Source: Adineta vaga
Taxonomy: Eukaryota > Rotifera
DNA: 64,000 bases
Direction of reading: 5' to 3'
Assembly: GCA_021613535.1 (NCBI GenBank)
Contig: CP075493.1
Coordinates: forward strand, 6,944,001 to 7,008,000
In this document: positions 25,978 through 39,799 of the stretch, piece by piece
How positions within the stretch are numbered: position 1 is the stretch's first letter
Layout: the number at the start of each line of letters is the position of its first letter
Notes under the pieces: model-generated
What the model was told of the DNA's origin: nothing
The model's input: the letters and a program-made list of their open reading frames with translations, nothing else
Database searches by the model: none
Translations under genes and position numbers: made by a program

Positions 25978-28073
25978 ATTTAACGATTGATCGAGAGATT
26001 TAATTCTAATTTGTGAAATGAAATTTACTCTTCTTTTTCTGCTTGCTTTTCTTCTCTTCTCCTCCTCTCTTCTCTTCTCTCATTTGGAAGAAGAAGAAAA
26101 AAAGTAAAGAAATCCGATTGGTTTATATGTTAAACTACTTGGAACAAAATGTTTTATTGGACGAAAAAGATTCTCTCTTATTCTCTTCAATCAATGTGAG
26201 AAAAAGGAAATCAACGCTTATCCTTAGAACGGAAATTACTTTTTTAGTAACTTGAAAAAAAAATAATATCATTGTGTTCATCTTTATTCAATGATTATAT
26301 ATATATATATATTGAAACAAAGTAGTCCTCACAAAAAGAAAAGAATCGAAAGGATCAATCAAAATAAAACTATCATTAATCGTATATGCAACTAATCCCA
26401 ATAATTTCATTTCGACAGGTATCCGCCTTTGACATTCGTTCAAGTCTAAAGACATTCAACGTGAGGAAAATGACAAATTCATGTTTGATTTAATGTTATT
26501 TTGCTTTTCTTTTCTTGACGAGGTTAACTCTAATAGCCAGACTCTAGGGGGTAATTAGATGATAGGTGAAGAAAGCATCTATCACTAGATACGATTGACA
26601 AGCGCAACGAATGTTAATATGCATATAGTTTTGCTTTCTCATTTGCGATTAAATTTCATGATGATGTAATAATATAAACTGATCTTCAGAATGAAAAGAA
26701 AGAGAGAGAGAGAGAGAAATGATCAATATTGTAACGGAAGTCAGTCGTTTGATCGAAATAATCGAGAGATTAACACCCAGATGCCCTATCAAGAAAACAT
26801 GGATATCGGTCTCTTTTAACAAATACAGACATATATACATTTAAATGTAATAATTAAGAAGCCAGATGAAAATTTTCTTTCTTTCCCATCTAAGAAAAAA
26901 AGATTTCATTCTTTCTCCACATCATTCACATATCATTAAACTAAATGACTATTATGATAGGCATTGAGATTCGTCGTCAGTCAAGTGTCGAACGGTTGTT
27001 GTGTGTTCATTGATCAAAATTTTGATTTTTATATGTTTTTATTTCTATAACCATGTGATTCAATGAGTTGGAACAGATTTTCTATGCGATTGTCAAAAAT
27101 GGAATGGTTCACCTGCTTTCTCTCATACAACATCTCACATTTTTGCAATTAAATAATCATTGTTTTGTCACAATCGAATTGTCGACATTTTATGGACAAA
27201 AATGACGGTGTGGTCCATTAATAAAACGAAAGCGAGAGAGAGAGAAACAGAATTTTATATGCAAATTTTTTCGTCTTTTTTTTTGCTTCTTTAAAGTAGC
27301 TGACAGATAATGCGCATGACAATTGAAAATTTATTCACTCGAATCGATGAATTTTTGACATTTGAAACATGCAAATAAACTTTTCAATTGACTTTCATTT
27401 TCTTTATCGTTTTTTTTCTGTCCTTCTTCGATCGACTATGCGTGATAATAATAGAGATGAAATTGATAATTGAGAAAAATTAATGGGGTTATCTTCCTCG
27501 TTTGTTTTGCAAAGGAACTATGTGATAAATGAGAAGAAGATAGAGACAATTAACCAAATAAATCAAATTGTACACCTTGAGTAGTATTTAACATGAATAT
27601 ATCGATCAAATGACAGATAGATATATCTAAAGAGCCCGTTCTCAAGTATAAGAAGCTTGTCGTTGGTTTAATGAATGAAGAAAGTCACAAGGTTAAGATT
27701 TTTTCATATTAATTCATTCTATTCGAACTAAAAGTAACTATTCTCTTTTAACGAACTCATATTCTAGATAATTGTATGTATGAATCTGGTATTCACTTTT
27801 AGTACAAACGATAGTGTCTATTTCATTAGTCTAATACAATAATCATCCTTTTTCTTCTCTATATCTCTATATAAACATTGGATGGCTGAGACGTGACACA
27901 ACCAGTCAATTGCTATTCCTGATCGATGCAGCTAATCGACTATAAACGAATATATAATAGGAACTTTCAATCGTCAATCAATAGACGTCGTAATATATAT
28001 ATATATAAATGTATAAACGTATAAAACAAAAATGAAGACTAGCTTTTACAAAAAAAAGAAGAAACAATTGTAT
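25978..28073. other. Gene-free interval between the two Msx genes
   Basis: 2.1 kb that should hold the regulatory region of Msx copy 1 and the 3' end of copy 2. It contains short TA (26297-26313) and GA (26700-26718, 27233-27244) repeats. No coding exon was recognised. Confidence 0.5.
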
Positions 28074-28648
28074 TTATGCAAAAGGAAAATATGTTGATGT
28101 CATTTGAAATTGTTTTGCTAATTGATCTTTAATTTGCATAAACCGATATTTTTCTAATTCAGCTTCTGATACACGTTTTTCTTTAGCACGACGATTTTGA
28201 AACCAGATCTAAATAATCGAAAGACCTGTTTTGTAAATATTCTTAACAATAGTCAAAACCTACTTTCACTTGTGTTTCAGTTAAATTTAATGATAATGAA
28301 AATTCAGCTCGTTCAGATATCGATAAATAATGTCTTTCATGAAATTTCTTCTCAAGAGCTATCAATTGTGCTGTTGTAAATGGTGTACGTGGTTTTCTAT
28401 CATGTTTATGTTTACGTAGTGGACAGATTTTCGCTTCGAATTGATCTAAAATATTATGATGGATATCAATACTGAATTGATGATAACAAATGTATTGACT
28501 TACCAGATAACCAATAATCTGAAGATATACTTGTAGAAGTTTTCATCAGTGGAATGGATGATTTGGTTGCATAAGTATGTAAATCACAATCATTTTTATC
28601 ACGTAGAAGAAATGCTACACTAAAATCTTTGTTTGTTTTCGTCATCAT
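28074..28648 (-). CDS. Msx: Msx-class homeobox transcription factor, copy 2 (tandem duplicate)
   Basis: Three exons (28504-28648, 28264-28445, 28074-28208) encode 153 residues. The homeodomain block is Msx type: [40 protein letters not shown] and [12 protein letters not shown], ending with a short tail (TSTYFPFA). Both introns sit at the same codons and phases as in copy 1, so the two arose by tandem duplication. This copy is shorter at both ends and lacks the poly-His tail. An N-terminal FSVAFLL matches the repressor-type peptide position in copy 1. Confidence 0.92.
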
Positions 28649-29807
28649 TGATTTGTGTTTAATGGATAATTGTCTTATGTTCGATTTGTTTCTCGTTTAA
28701 TTGAATACGAATATGTATGTATGTATATAAAATCTACAACACCAATGAAAAGAGTGATGAGTGAAGTTGTTCTTGTTATTTCATGATTGGTTGAATGTAG
28801 GAAAAGAAAAAGAAAAGAAAAAGTCATACTTCTCTTTTTACATCGTCTTAATGCGATTGTACGTAATATCAAATCAGCAAGTAACAACTATATGATGTGA
28901 TCGAGTCATTTAACAACTCATATATCATAGCAGAAATAATCGATGTTTGACGGTCTATCGTTCTCTACATAGAAAATATTCTAATTACTAATTATTTTTT
29001 TATACAAATGAAAAAAATATTAAATATGATTTTCTCTCTTTCTCTCTCTTTTTTGCTATTGATATCTATCATTTAATTAGATAACAACCTACTTTATTGA
29101 ATTAGACATTCCAAGTCTTTTCGTTTCTTTTTAATTAACTTAGTTGCAAACTTGATTTTTTTTGTCTTGATAAACGAGTTGATACATTACAACTGTCACA
29201 TAGTTTACTGTCTTTCAAACATATACACACATAAGCAATCAAGCATACCACCACCTATTTATTGCGTATACGACACGTACACATTCATAGATATATACAT
29301 ATGCATATCGATTACCTGATAATGTTGAGGCTCACACAACTCACCTTTCATGGGCAAAGCTTATTAAATAAATGATGATACGCTTTTTTTGCTATGCTAT
29401 CTAATTAATGTATAAAGAAAATGATCGAGTTATACAACGTGGTGAGATGGTTCGTTATATGCTTGTCAATAATGAAAGACGATGGATTCACGCTAATTAT
29501 AGGTTAATATCTTTGCATTAAAATGAAAGACCAATTTATTTATGTTTATCAGTAATATCAATCTTCTTCTTTTTAATTCATCTAATGACTGTAAACGAAA
29601 AAGAAAATGAAAACGATACTGGGGATAATTAATCAAATGAAATTAAAGGTTATTTCGTATGATTAATATATCGTATCATAATGTTTACATTATTTACGTA
29701 TATTTTATTTTTTTTGACATCTTTCGAGATTATTATATATAACGACAATAATGATTGGAAAACAAACAAAGATACAAAGACAATATGAATGTAAATTTAA
29801 GTTCAAT
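28649..29807. other. Gene-free interval upstream of Msx copy 2
   Basis: 1.2 kb between the Msx copy 2 start and the TRPA1 stop. It should hold the Msx copy 2 promoter and TRPA1 3' UTR. AT-rich, with no gene recognised. Confidence 0.5.
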
Positions 29808-32800
29808 TTATTCAGGATGTTCAAATAAATGTGGAATACTTCCATTTGATGATCGTACACGAGAAAATCGTCGTGCAACATTGAGTGTTTGACGAATTTT
29901 TTGTGCTTTGATAAACTTTTCATGTTTACCACCACGTGTAGTATCATCACCTTCAATTTCAGTACGAATTTCCATTTTTTGAACAATTAATCGAACTAAA
30001 TCCGTAATTTTTTCCAGTTGACGTTGCATATCTTTTTGTCTAAAATGAATTAAGTAAAACAAATCCAATCTTGAAGAAATAAATCTTTTCTTCTTACCTT
30101 CGTTTTTGTTTATAAAGTTCAACAAATAATGCACTTTCATTACCACAATCTTCTTTTGTTTCTAAAACATCAGTCATATTCAAAGGTTTGGATATCCACT
30201 AAAATAAAGATAAGTTTTTCAATCTTTTTTTTTGATTTTTCGTATATTTTAATTTACTTGTTTGAATACACTCGAAGCACTATTACAGATACCTCGATTT
30301 AAATAAACAACAAATTCATTCTTTGTCCAATGTTGAACTAATTTATGAGGTAGTTTCTTTTCAACATTACTATGAATTTGAACCTAAAAGTAAAGGAGAG
30401 TGTTACGAATTCTTCTCATAGGAAGTCATTTTTCTTTTTAACAAACTTGAGTAGCAAGACGTTTTAATCGAGCATTTTGTTGGATTTGCATTAGATCACC
30501 AATGGCTAAACCAACAAGTAAATTCATCAGAAGAATTGGCATAATAATAGCGAATAGAAGTAAAATGATAAGATTAATCGTATTAAAATGTTGATCATGA
30601 GTATTTTCGAAATACGAACGTTCATAATCAAGTTCACCTAACATCATAGTTATAGTTTTTAGAAATATCATGAATAGATGTTGTGGATTGGATGGATCAA
30701 GATCCTAAATATATGTAAATTACTTTCTTAGAAACAAAATCAAGTTAAATTACCAGTGAGAATGGCCTGACAACACAAAATGTTAATGTAAATCCAAAAA
30801 TTAAAATTGAAAATAAGGATAAAACATGTAATAATGTTTTCATAATTTCTAAAAACATAATAACATAAATTCCATAAATATCAAATCGACCAAGTAAAAA
30901 CAGAAGTGCCAAATAAGCTGTAAAGATACTAATTGAACCGGCTACCCATTGAAAATGCCATGATTGATCGAATAAAAATGGTATCATAAAAATACTTGTA
31001 GTAACATATAATATCCATTGAATATAATTTTCAATATCATGAAAATATTCTCGACCATCTTGAATTAATTGAACAATTTCGAGAAAGAAATTAAAGAAAC
31101 AATATATAATAATATACCAAATACTGATTACGTGTGAAATTGTTGCCGTCTTTTTAAATGAAGTAAATTGTGCATTTAAACAGAAATGTTTCGAATGATC
31201 TGTATCGGATGAATCATGATGATTACAAGCAGGAAATGTGATAATAAAGTAAGAGAGAAGTCCAAGAAACAGAAGATAGAAACTTAAGTTTAACATATAA
31301 ATTGGAAAACCATACGAAAGCCATTTTTGACGAAGTAATGTTTCACATAAGGGATGACTTAAATGATTCGTACGACCGAATTTAACCATCATCTTTTTCA
31401 AAAAAAAGATCAAATTCTTCTTTATTTTTCAAAGCAATTTCTTCTACTTACATTCAATGGTAACATTGGATATCGATATTCTTTTCCGTCGATTTTTTTC
31501 GTATCCATCCAATTGATATAATGAAAGTCATAGACAAGCTAGAATTGAAAGAAAATGATTTGTTATGTATCAAAAATAATGAAAAGAATCTACATGAAAA
31601 TCTTTATTCTTTCGATCATCATGACTATGTGTTATACATCGATCGAATAGAATAGGTACACATTCTGGTAAATGTTCAATTAAACCAAGTAGTGGTGTTT
31701 GATATTTGAAACTTTGTAAATCTAATGCTTCTTTCCATCTAAATATTCAAACAGAAGCAAAATTATTAAATAGAAAAGAAAAAACAAAGTTCGATTACCG
31801 ATCATGAGCAATAATTGTTAAACATATATCTTTTTGTTTTTTTATTATTGCAAGATCAAAAAATGTTTCACCATCAATATTGGTTAAAAATTGTGCAGAT
31901 TTTGTCATAAGTAATTCAACACCATCGACATAACCAGCGGCAGCAGCTAAATGTAATGGTGTCATTCCTAAACGATTGACTGAATTAATCAAATGAGCAT
32001 GTGCTTGTAGGATAGTATTCATTGTTGAAACATGTCCATGAGAAGCTGCTTCATGTAATGGAGAATTTCCTTCATAACTTTTTGTAAATTGTGCTCCTTT
32101 ATGTAACAATAATTGAACAACACGTGTATGTCCATTCTGGCAACATAAATGTAATGGAGTGTGACCTGATTGATCAGGTTCATTAAGAATACGTTTAAAA
32201 CCAGGAGTATCTAATAATTGGCGACATGTATTATATCGACCGTATCTAGAAACAAATGAATAAGATGATTCTTTTTGTTTTTTCGAATATGATCACTTAC
32301 TCAGCAGCAAAATGTAATGATGATTGTCTTTGATTTGTTTTTTTATTTATTTCTGCACCATGTTGTATCAATGTTGTTAACACATTGACTTGTCCTTCTC
32401 GTGATGCATAATGTATTGGATAGAATCCATCCGTATCACGTTGATCGAATAATAAACGAAAATTTTCACGAGTAAATAAGATATTTCCAATAGTGTCAAT
32501 CGGTAGATTTTGTATGATAGTAAAATGTAATAGATTTCGATCAGCATCATCTCGATAAGTTAACGAAGCATTTTGTTTTAAAAGAAAACAAACAGCTTGT
32601 ACAGATGATTTCAAAGCAGCAACTAAAACTGGTGTTCGTTTGGATGTGTCTCGTGCATCAATATCAGCTCCCTATGTTTAACAAAAACATCATGAATTAA
32701 TTCTACTCATAGAAACTCTTACCACTTCGAGTAAATATTCAATGACATCAACATGATCACCCATTGCTGCCCTTAAATAAGCATAGTTTCAATTTAAAAA

Positions 32801-34643
32801 ACGAAAAATGAGAAGAGAAAAAAGTCAACTTTACTTATGTAATGGTGTCATGCCTTCTACATCCGTCATACGTAGGACTTTTCCTTTCAATTCAGATTGA
32901 GCATTGAACATCAGTTTAAGAATTTCAATCGAACCTTGAGATGATGCTAGATGCACTGGTGTTGATAGATCGTCTTGTTGATCATCAATTCGTCCTCCAC
33001 TACGCAAACAAATCTCTACTGCTTCAATATTTCCTCCTATATTTTTACAGAAAAAAATCAATCATCATTATCATCTAGAGAACAAAATTAAACCTACCAA
33101 TAACAGATGAATGTAACGGTCGATGATTTTCTGCGTCACAAAAATTCAATAAATTTTCAGTTTCATATCCCAAGGATTTCGCTAAAAATAATGATAATAT
33201 TCAACAAAAATATGTTTCAGAAAAATATTACCTATTTCAAATAAATGATGAAATACACGATTACTACTATTTAATGCAGCTACATGAATAGCATAAGTTC
33301 CAACATCACATTTTTGACAAAGACGAGCATTATTGTCAGTCTAAAGAAGTCCATTTTTAATAATAGAACGGATGACTTTTTTTGAAACTACATACAAGGA
33401 TTTTTGCGGCATCAACATTGTCAATAAGAGCAGCATAATGTAATGGGGCTTTACCCCTTTCACCGCCAAGATTAGCTTGCTCCGGTCGTTTGGATAATAG
33501 GAACTAAATGGAGAAAAATAATTTCAATTAGAATACAAGAAATACATAATTCATTGTATTATCAAGTTCTTTCAGTAAAATAGTTTTTATATCTATATGA
33601 TTTCGTGGAAACAAAGTATGTCAATGAATGAGCTCACCAAGGTCATAATTTCTAACATGATTCATAAATAATAATTATTGTCAGTGTCAAAAACATCGTG
33701 TCAATTCTGACAACAACGTCATTCAATATCTTCAAGGTGAAAAAAGACAATGCACTTCATCTGAATCTTGTTGATTCAATTATCTTGTCTATTATTATCT
33801 AGTATTAAAAGGGTGATTCATCTACAAAATTCAAACATACTTGAAGAGCTTTCAATTGATTATGTATAACAGCCAGATGAACTGGTGCTTCATATTGTTT
33901 TGTTAATCGACTATCATCAGCGCCATTATCCAAAAGAAACTCAATGGCTTTCAATGCATTATTCCGTACAGCATGATGTAACGGTGTCCAACCAAGTTTA
34001 TCTTCAATATTCAAATCTACAAATAATCTCATTACAAGTACATATCTCTTATGCATGTCAATGTTCTCCAAACCTCCATTGTATTGTGCAATTAATGCCA
34101 ATATAGCAACACGATCTCGAGCAGCAGCAGTATGAGCGGCAAAGAGACCTGCTGGATTTGCAACTTTTAGTTTATTTGGATCATTACGAATGATTCTTTC
34201 GAACTCATCAACATTTCCACTGCCAGCAATCTAAAATAATCAAAATTTTTCAACTAATAAATATTTATTGATGAATTCAACATACTCGAACAATATAATG
34301 TGGACTTTCGGAAAATAAACATAAGTCTTCACTGTGTGAACGAGTAGAAATATTGACTAATGTTTCTGTAGTTTCGTTTGGTATAATTAATGTTTTAGAT
34401 AAAGTACTCATTTCTTTTTCTCCTTGTAAAGTATTAGTTTTTCGTGATCGACCAAATATGTCACGAAATATTTTGGAATAATCAGAACGGGATGTTTGAT
34501 GATCACTTGATAAAGATGTATTCATTCTATGCAAAATATCAACGAAAACTATTATGAAAATTTTTCCTTATTTTGTAAACTTACCTTGATATGGGTGTAG
34601 AGTTTTGTGAAGTCGTAGTTGAAAACAGCGAATGTGTAATCAT
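29808..34643 (-). CDS. TRPA1: TRPA1-type ankyrin-repeat cation channel
   Basis: Multi-exon gene of roughly 1,090 residues (human 1,119). TRPA1 is a calcium-permeable sensory channel for irritants or temperature. The first exon (34585-34643) starts MITHSLF behind an acceptor-like CAACAG. Exons from 34526 down to about 31800 encode many ankyrin repeats (GWTPLHHAV, APLHYAAL, GMTPLHK, GFYPIHYAS, GHTPLHLCCQ, GMTPLHLAAAAG). The linker carries EHLPECVPILFDRC, matching the human electrophile-sensing region. The membrane block (about 30754-31392) has six-TM character and HPLCETLLRQKWLSYGF. The pore exon (about 30448-30705) has KTITMMLGELDYE and MPILLMNLLVGLAIGDL, the TRPA1 selectivity filter and S6. 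A short coiled C-terminal tail follows. The intron at 33504-33840 is unusually long for this gene. Confidence 0.93.
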
Positions 34644-36756
34644 ACCTGTTGATGAAAACGGAGAAGTTTTAGAAATGACATTATCAAAACTTCTTTTTCT
34701 ACTTATTAATATATCTATTTCTCATCAGTATGACTATGCAAAAAAAAACAGAAGAAAAATAAATTAGTTTGATTTTGTTAATGACATGACAAAAGAATGT
34801 TGTAGAACACATACAAATTTATAATGGAGTAATAGTTGAAGTATGTTGTTGACTGGAAATGTTTTGTAATGACGAGAAAGGATATATAAAAGTTTTATTA
34901 ATGTCAAATTAGCTGTAGTAAATATAAATATAAAGTTATTTCCGGTATTAAACTGGCCTTAATTGAACTGAGGAATGTAGAGAAATATTTTGAGATAACG
35001 GAAAGAATGTTTTTCTTTACTCTGAATAGCGTTTGTTAAATATGAAAATATCATTATTATTCATAGTTATTAGAAGGCATTGTCAATAAATCAGAATCGA
35101 CTACGACACGTAATAGATATCAAAGAAAAATCATCGATATTTCTAGTCTTAAGAACTAGTAAGAAATACGTTTTCTTTTCGATTGTGAATATCTCACAAC
35201 TACTCGATGTGATACAATTGATATCGAAGCCATTACTTACTGCTATGTTTTTATCAATACGATTTCCTGCTGTCTATAGTTTTTTTTTTCAAAATGTACG
35301 AAGTGTGAAGAGAAACCTTTGTCTATTTATGTAAGAAGAAAAAATGACGCATTCCTTAGTTTCACACAACACAAAATCTGTCACAAAAAGAAAATATGTT
35401 TCTGACACTTTCAAAATCAAATTCTATTTTAGTTCAATGGTAATAGGTTCACAAGCTTGATTATCATACAATTCTGAATAGTGACTTTTTACTTCTTATT
35501 CAATACTTTGATGATTACGAAACAAACTATAGTAGTTATTAGTTATTATCAAAATGCTAATAGGAATAAATATCCTCATCAATAAAAGCAATAACTTTCT
35601 CGAAAATATTTAATTCAATGTAAACTTACGCGATGATTATTCCGCAACAACAATGAAGATTTCCGGAAGATTTGCATCATATTTGCATTGAAGTCATATT
35701 GAGTGAAGTATCACATCAGTGAAATCTACAATAGAATTGCTATTTTTCTGTCATTATTATTTATGATCGATAGAGATGATAAGAGCAAATATAATAAGAA
35801 AATTCCATTGTTGTTTGTATTTAGAGAAAATATTGTTTCTCAATTTGATATAATATTCATGTCAAATAGACATCTGTTTTACCTGTGTCATACTGTCGAA
35901 AACTTTCTTACACTATTATTATGTTATTTGATGTTTGATGAATAGTGTAGAAAACAGGACTGCATTATTTTCAATAGAAAGAGAGAGAAAAAAACTAATT
36001 GACAAGCTCTATCGATTTATGATCAAGATATAGTATTATTTATTAGTAAGTCAAAACCATGTCGCTTGCTTCAATTAACATTATTTCCAGATGTTTTACT
36101 ACATCATCATTTTCATACTCAAAGCTAAATCGACATCTAACAAATCTTCATTTTTCCGTACTTTTATTCTGAATATATATATATATAGAACTAAATAATG
36201 ATATCTATATTTTTGTTCTTTTCATACAAATACAATAAATGTTAAACTTCATAGGTCGAATAGTCTGCAAAGGTGCATTCGTAGTACAGTGAAAAAAACG
36301 TTATGTACATCGAATTTCATAATGAAATATCCTAGTTATTCTGTGAATGTCAATTCTGACAGACTAATGTACATATAACAAATCATTTTTTATTTTTTTA
36401 ATGACGTCAATTATCCACTAAATTCGACGTAAATATCAAATGTGCATTTACACAAACAATGTACTATTTACATTATGACTATATGTTTTTTTACTAAAAT
36501 CACTCAATATATGTGTATCATGAGTAGAATAAAGAACACCATCTATCGAAGAATAACTATTACCTTGATAAGGATTGGCCAATTGGTAATTAAATCTTCA
36601 ATGAAACATCAAGAGTCTTTTAAAAGTTGAGTTAACTGTAATAAACGCGATGTAATATAATATCAAATATTCAACATACTTGTTCATATTATCAATAATT
36701 TGAGATCAGAAAATAGATTATGTTTCCAAAATCGATGATAACCTAATTATTGACCA
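34644..36756. other. Divergent intergenic region between TRPA1 and syntaxin genes
   Basis: 2.1 kb, strongly AT-rich, with a short TA run near 36175. ORFs at about 35.08-35.94 kb are low-complexity and were not accepted. Promoters of both flanking genes are expected here. Confidence 0.5.
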
Positions 36757-38429
36757 ATGTCGAAAGATAGATTAAAAGACTTGCAAAAAACTGTAAGTTA
36801 TCACAAATAGAAAAACTCAGTTCTTTTCAATCAATTTCATATTATATTTTTCTTTTTATTTGAAGAGTCCATGGTCACGTGTAACCTATCGAAGATTATC
36901 ACGACAAGTATAAATATCTTTAATTATCCACAAAAAAAGGAATTGCTTAGAATTTAGATAGAAGAATAAACTAAACTACTAAATCAGAGGGCGAGTTATA
37001 TAATGTTGTGTTGCTATTGTTGTTTTGTTTTGTTTTGTTTTGTTTTGTTTTGTTATTGAGCATGTTTAACTTTAGTTACATTTGATTTGAAAATAATATC
37101 AATCATTATTTTTCTTTTTTAATAATAGCTTCGAACTTCTGACTTACCAAATGCTACCAACGATGGTGGTGGTCAATTCATTTCCATTGAAATGGAGAAG
37201 GAAGGCAATGTAGCGGAATTTTTAGCTCAGGTAAACATGATATTGTTACTTTCGTTTGCCATATATATATATATATAGAGCGATTGAAATTATCATTTAG
37301 ATTGATTTAATTCGTTTACTTATCGATAAAATCGAAGAAGATGCTGGAGAAATCTGTCAAATCCATAAAAAAATACTTGAACCTTTGCCCGATCCAAGTA
37401 AAAATATCATTCGAAAACGAAAAAGACAATATTATTATATTCATTTTTTGTAGAACTTTCAGAAAATCTGGATAATAAAACAGCTGATATAAAAAAATTA
37501 GCATATGATGTTCAAACAAAACTTAAAAGTATCCAGATCTCGATCTTTTATTGAAATTTGATTAAAAGATGATTCTTAACTGTTTAGAACTGGAGCAAAT
37601 ACAAATCGATCAAACTGATGCCGATAAAGCAAGTGCTGTGTGGCGTATTAAAGAAACGCAGATATTTAATCTTACGTACCGTTTTCGTCAAGTTATGCAA
37701 AAACATAATCAAGAGTTCGTTTCACACCGGGAACGATGTAAAAAAGTTATTAGCAGTGAACTTGAAATAAGTATGTAACGATCGATTATTGAAAATTGAA
37801 ATCATTTCACTTTTTCAATAGCTGGTATTCGAAGAACTGATGAAGAATTAGAAGAAATGATTGAAAACGGATTTCCAGGAACATACAATTTCTCTGTAAA
37901 TTTTATCTATTTATTTTTCTCTCTACATTCGCACTTTTTCTTCTCATGTAGATTATGATAGATGTTGAGAAAGCTAAACAATCCCTCAACGAAATTGAAG
38001 CTCGTCATCGTGACATAACGAAACTTGAAACTTCATTAAAAGAATTACATGCGATGTTTCTTGATTTAGCTGTGCTCGTAGCAACTCAGGTATTCATCAA
38101 TTGTCTTTCAACATATCGATTGATAAAATCATTTCATTTGTTCATATGAAAAAAGGGTGAAATGATTGATAATATTGAACATAATGTTTCAAAAGCTGTC
38201 GACTTTGTGGGACTTGCAGCTGAACAGGTCTATAGCGCAAAAGAATCGCATGAATCAGCTGTAAAAGTAAAGAAAAATTATGATTGATGAAAACACATTT
38301 CTATCTTCTTTTTTTTTGTCGAAATAGAAAAGGCTCGTTGTATACATCATTATAATTGCAATTGTTTGTATTCTTATTCTGATCCTCGCTGCCTATTTTA
38401 CAACTCAAAAGAAATTATTAGGAAGATAA
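36757..38429 (+). CDS. Syntaxin-1-like t-SNARE, copy A
   Basis: Nine exons (36757-36792, 37129-37230, 37301-37397, 37454-37528, 37588-37770, 37822-37895, 37952-38089, 38156-38266, 38338-38429 with its true start near 38328) give about 305 residues; human syntaxin-1A has 288. It should act in vesicle fusion at the plasma membrane. N-terminal [10 protein letters not shown] resembles the Munc18-binding peptide. The Habc region is divergent ([16 protein letters not shown]). The linker and Hc helix are fused in one exon ([27 protein letters not shown]). The SNARE motif has the zero-layer Gln in [17 protein letters not shown]-terminal anchor ([21 protein letters not shown]) follows, then a short KKLLGR tail. 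A possible extra in-frame exon lies at 36866-36907. Confidence 0.88.
37021..37055. repeat. (TTTTG)n pentanucleotide repeat
   Basis: About seven uninterrupted GTTTT units in intron 1 of syntaxin copy A. It is probably variable between haplotypes. Confidence 0.85.
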
Positions 38430-39799
38430 AAATATCATGATAGATATTTTTCATTCAATGACGTATTGATTTTTTTTTAATTTGTCGCTAAAAATATTAT
38501 CGTTGTATTTTTATTCAGTTTTGTCTTTTCAATAAATCAAGTTTTTTTTTGCTTTTTTTCCTCGAACTAGATCTATTTAGATTCTCAAATTTGAATGTGT
38601 CAAGCATAACAGGTAAGGGAAAGATTAGCTTTCAAACTATGACTATCGCTGTAAAATTCATGTTTCTCTCTTACATAATTTTAAAAAATTAATTTCTTTG
38701 AAGATTTTATTTGATTATGAGATTAAATCTAAATGTACATTTCCGTAGTTGAATTATTAAATTCTATACAAATTTCAATGTCATACATTTATGTCAGCTT
38801 AAAGTAGGTTTTCAATAGATTAGTTAATGAAACTAAAGCTCTTTGAAAGAAACATTTCTTCTTGTTCATTCTTGTTGAAATAATCAAGCTTATCATATCG
38901 TAGACATTTATGAACAAAAGCTGTGCATGACTTTTTAATGTTTTCAGAATTACTAAGATGAAGAACACTGTGTATTGTTCGCTTTTGTTTTTCAAAAAAA
39001 GTCTAAAGCAGATTAATTTTCCATAAAGAAAATTCTAATCAAGTTGTACTTCTATTTATCTTCGAAATAGCAGCGAGCTGAATGATGAAGACTATCCGAA
39101 GTTCAATTACTTTATCTACCAATAACAACAACTTCAAAAGAATTTTCTTTCGTAAAACTGTTTAAACTCATTGACATCAGGTATATATATATATGATCGT
39201 ATTTATGCATGGTTGAATATTTTTAATGATACTAAGCTAAATTTAGAAGAGTCTCATCATTTATAATACGGTGATGAGTAAAAAATACAGTGCAATTACT
39301 GTTATCATAAAATGTGATCCTTTGGTTTTATTTCTTTTCTGATCTTGATTGAAAGAATCGATTTATTTATGATGTCTTTAATATAATAAGTACATTATTT
39401 CACCCACGTATATTCAATGGCAACGAATTCATGTCATGACTCATAGATCGTTTCTGATTGGTCGAAAGATTTTATTAACAGTGCACAAATGATTTGTTTA
39501 TGTATGCATTGAAGAAAAGAAAAAACTGATGCTGTCTTCAATGGCATCTTATTACGAGTAATCTTGCTATACTGTGATTTTTCGCTTTACATCAAATAAT
39601 GATTCATCGATGTTTCTTTTTCTGTATAAAATGAATTGAGTGGAAGAGATTTTTGTCGTCAAATGTTTTGATTCAATTTTTCAATGAAAATAGTGTCACC
39701 TATTGAATTTTGTTATTGTTGTTGTTGTTGTTTTTTTGGTTTCTTTTTTAGATTTTCAAACAAATGTCTAATAGTTTGAATCAATAATATTCCTATTCC
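38430..39799. other. Interval between the two syntaxin genes
   Basis: 1.4 kb holding the 3' end of copy A and the promoter of copy B. An AATAAA near 38530 is a plausible poly(A) signal for copy A. No further exons were recognised. Confidence 0.5.

Noticed and set aside
35080-35945. Two ORFs of 80-84 codons between TRPA1 and syntaxin A
   Set aside because: Low-complexity, no similarity recognised, no splice partners.
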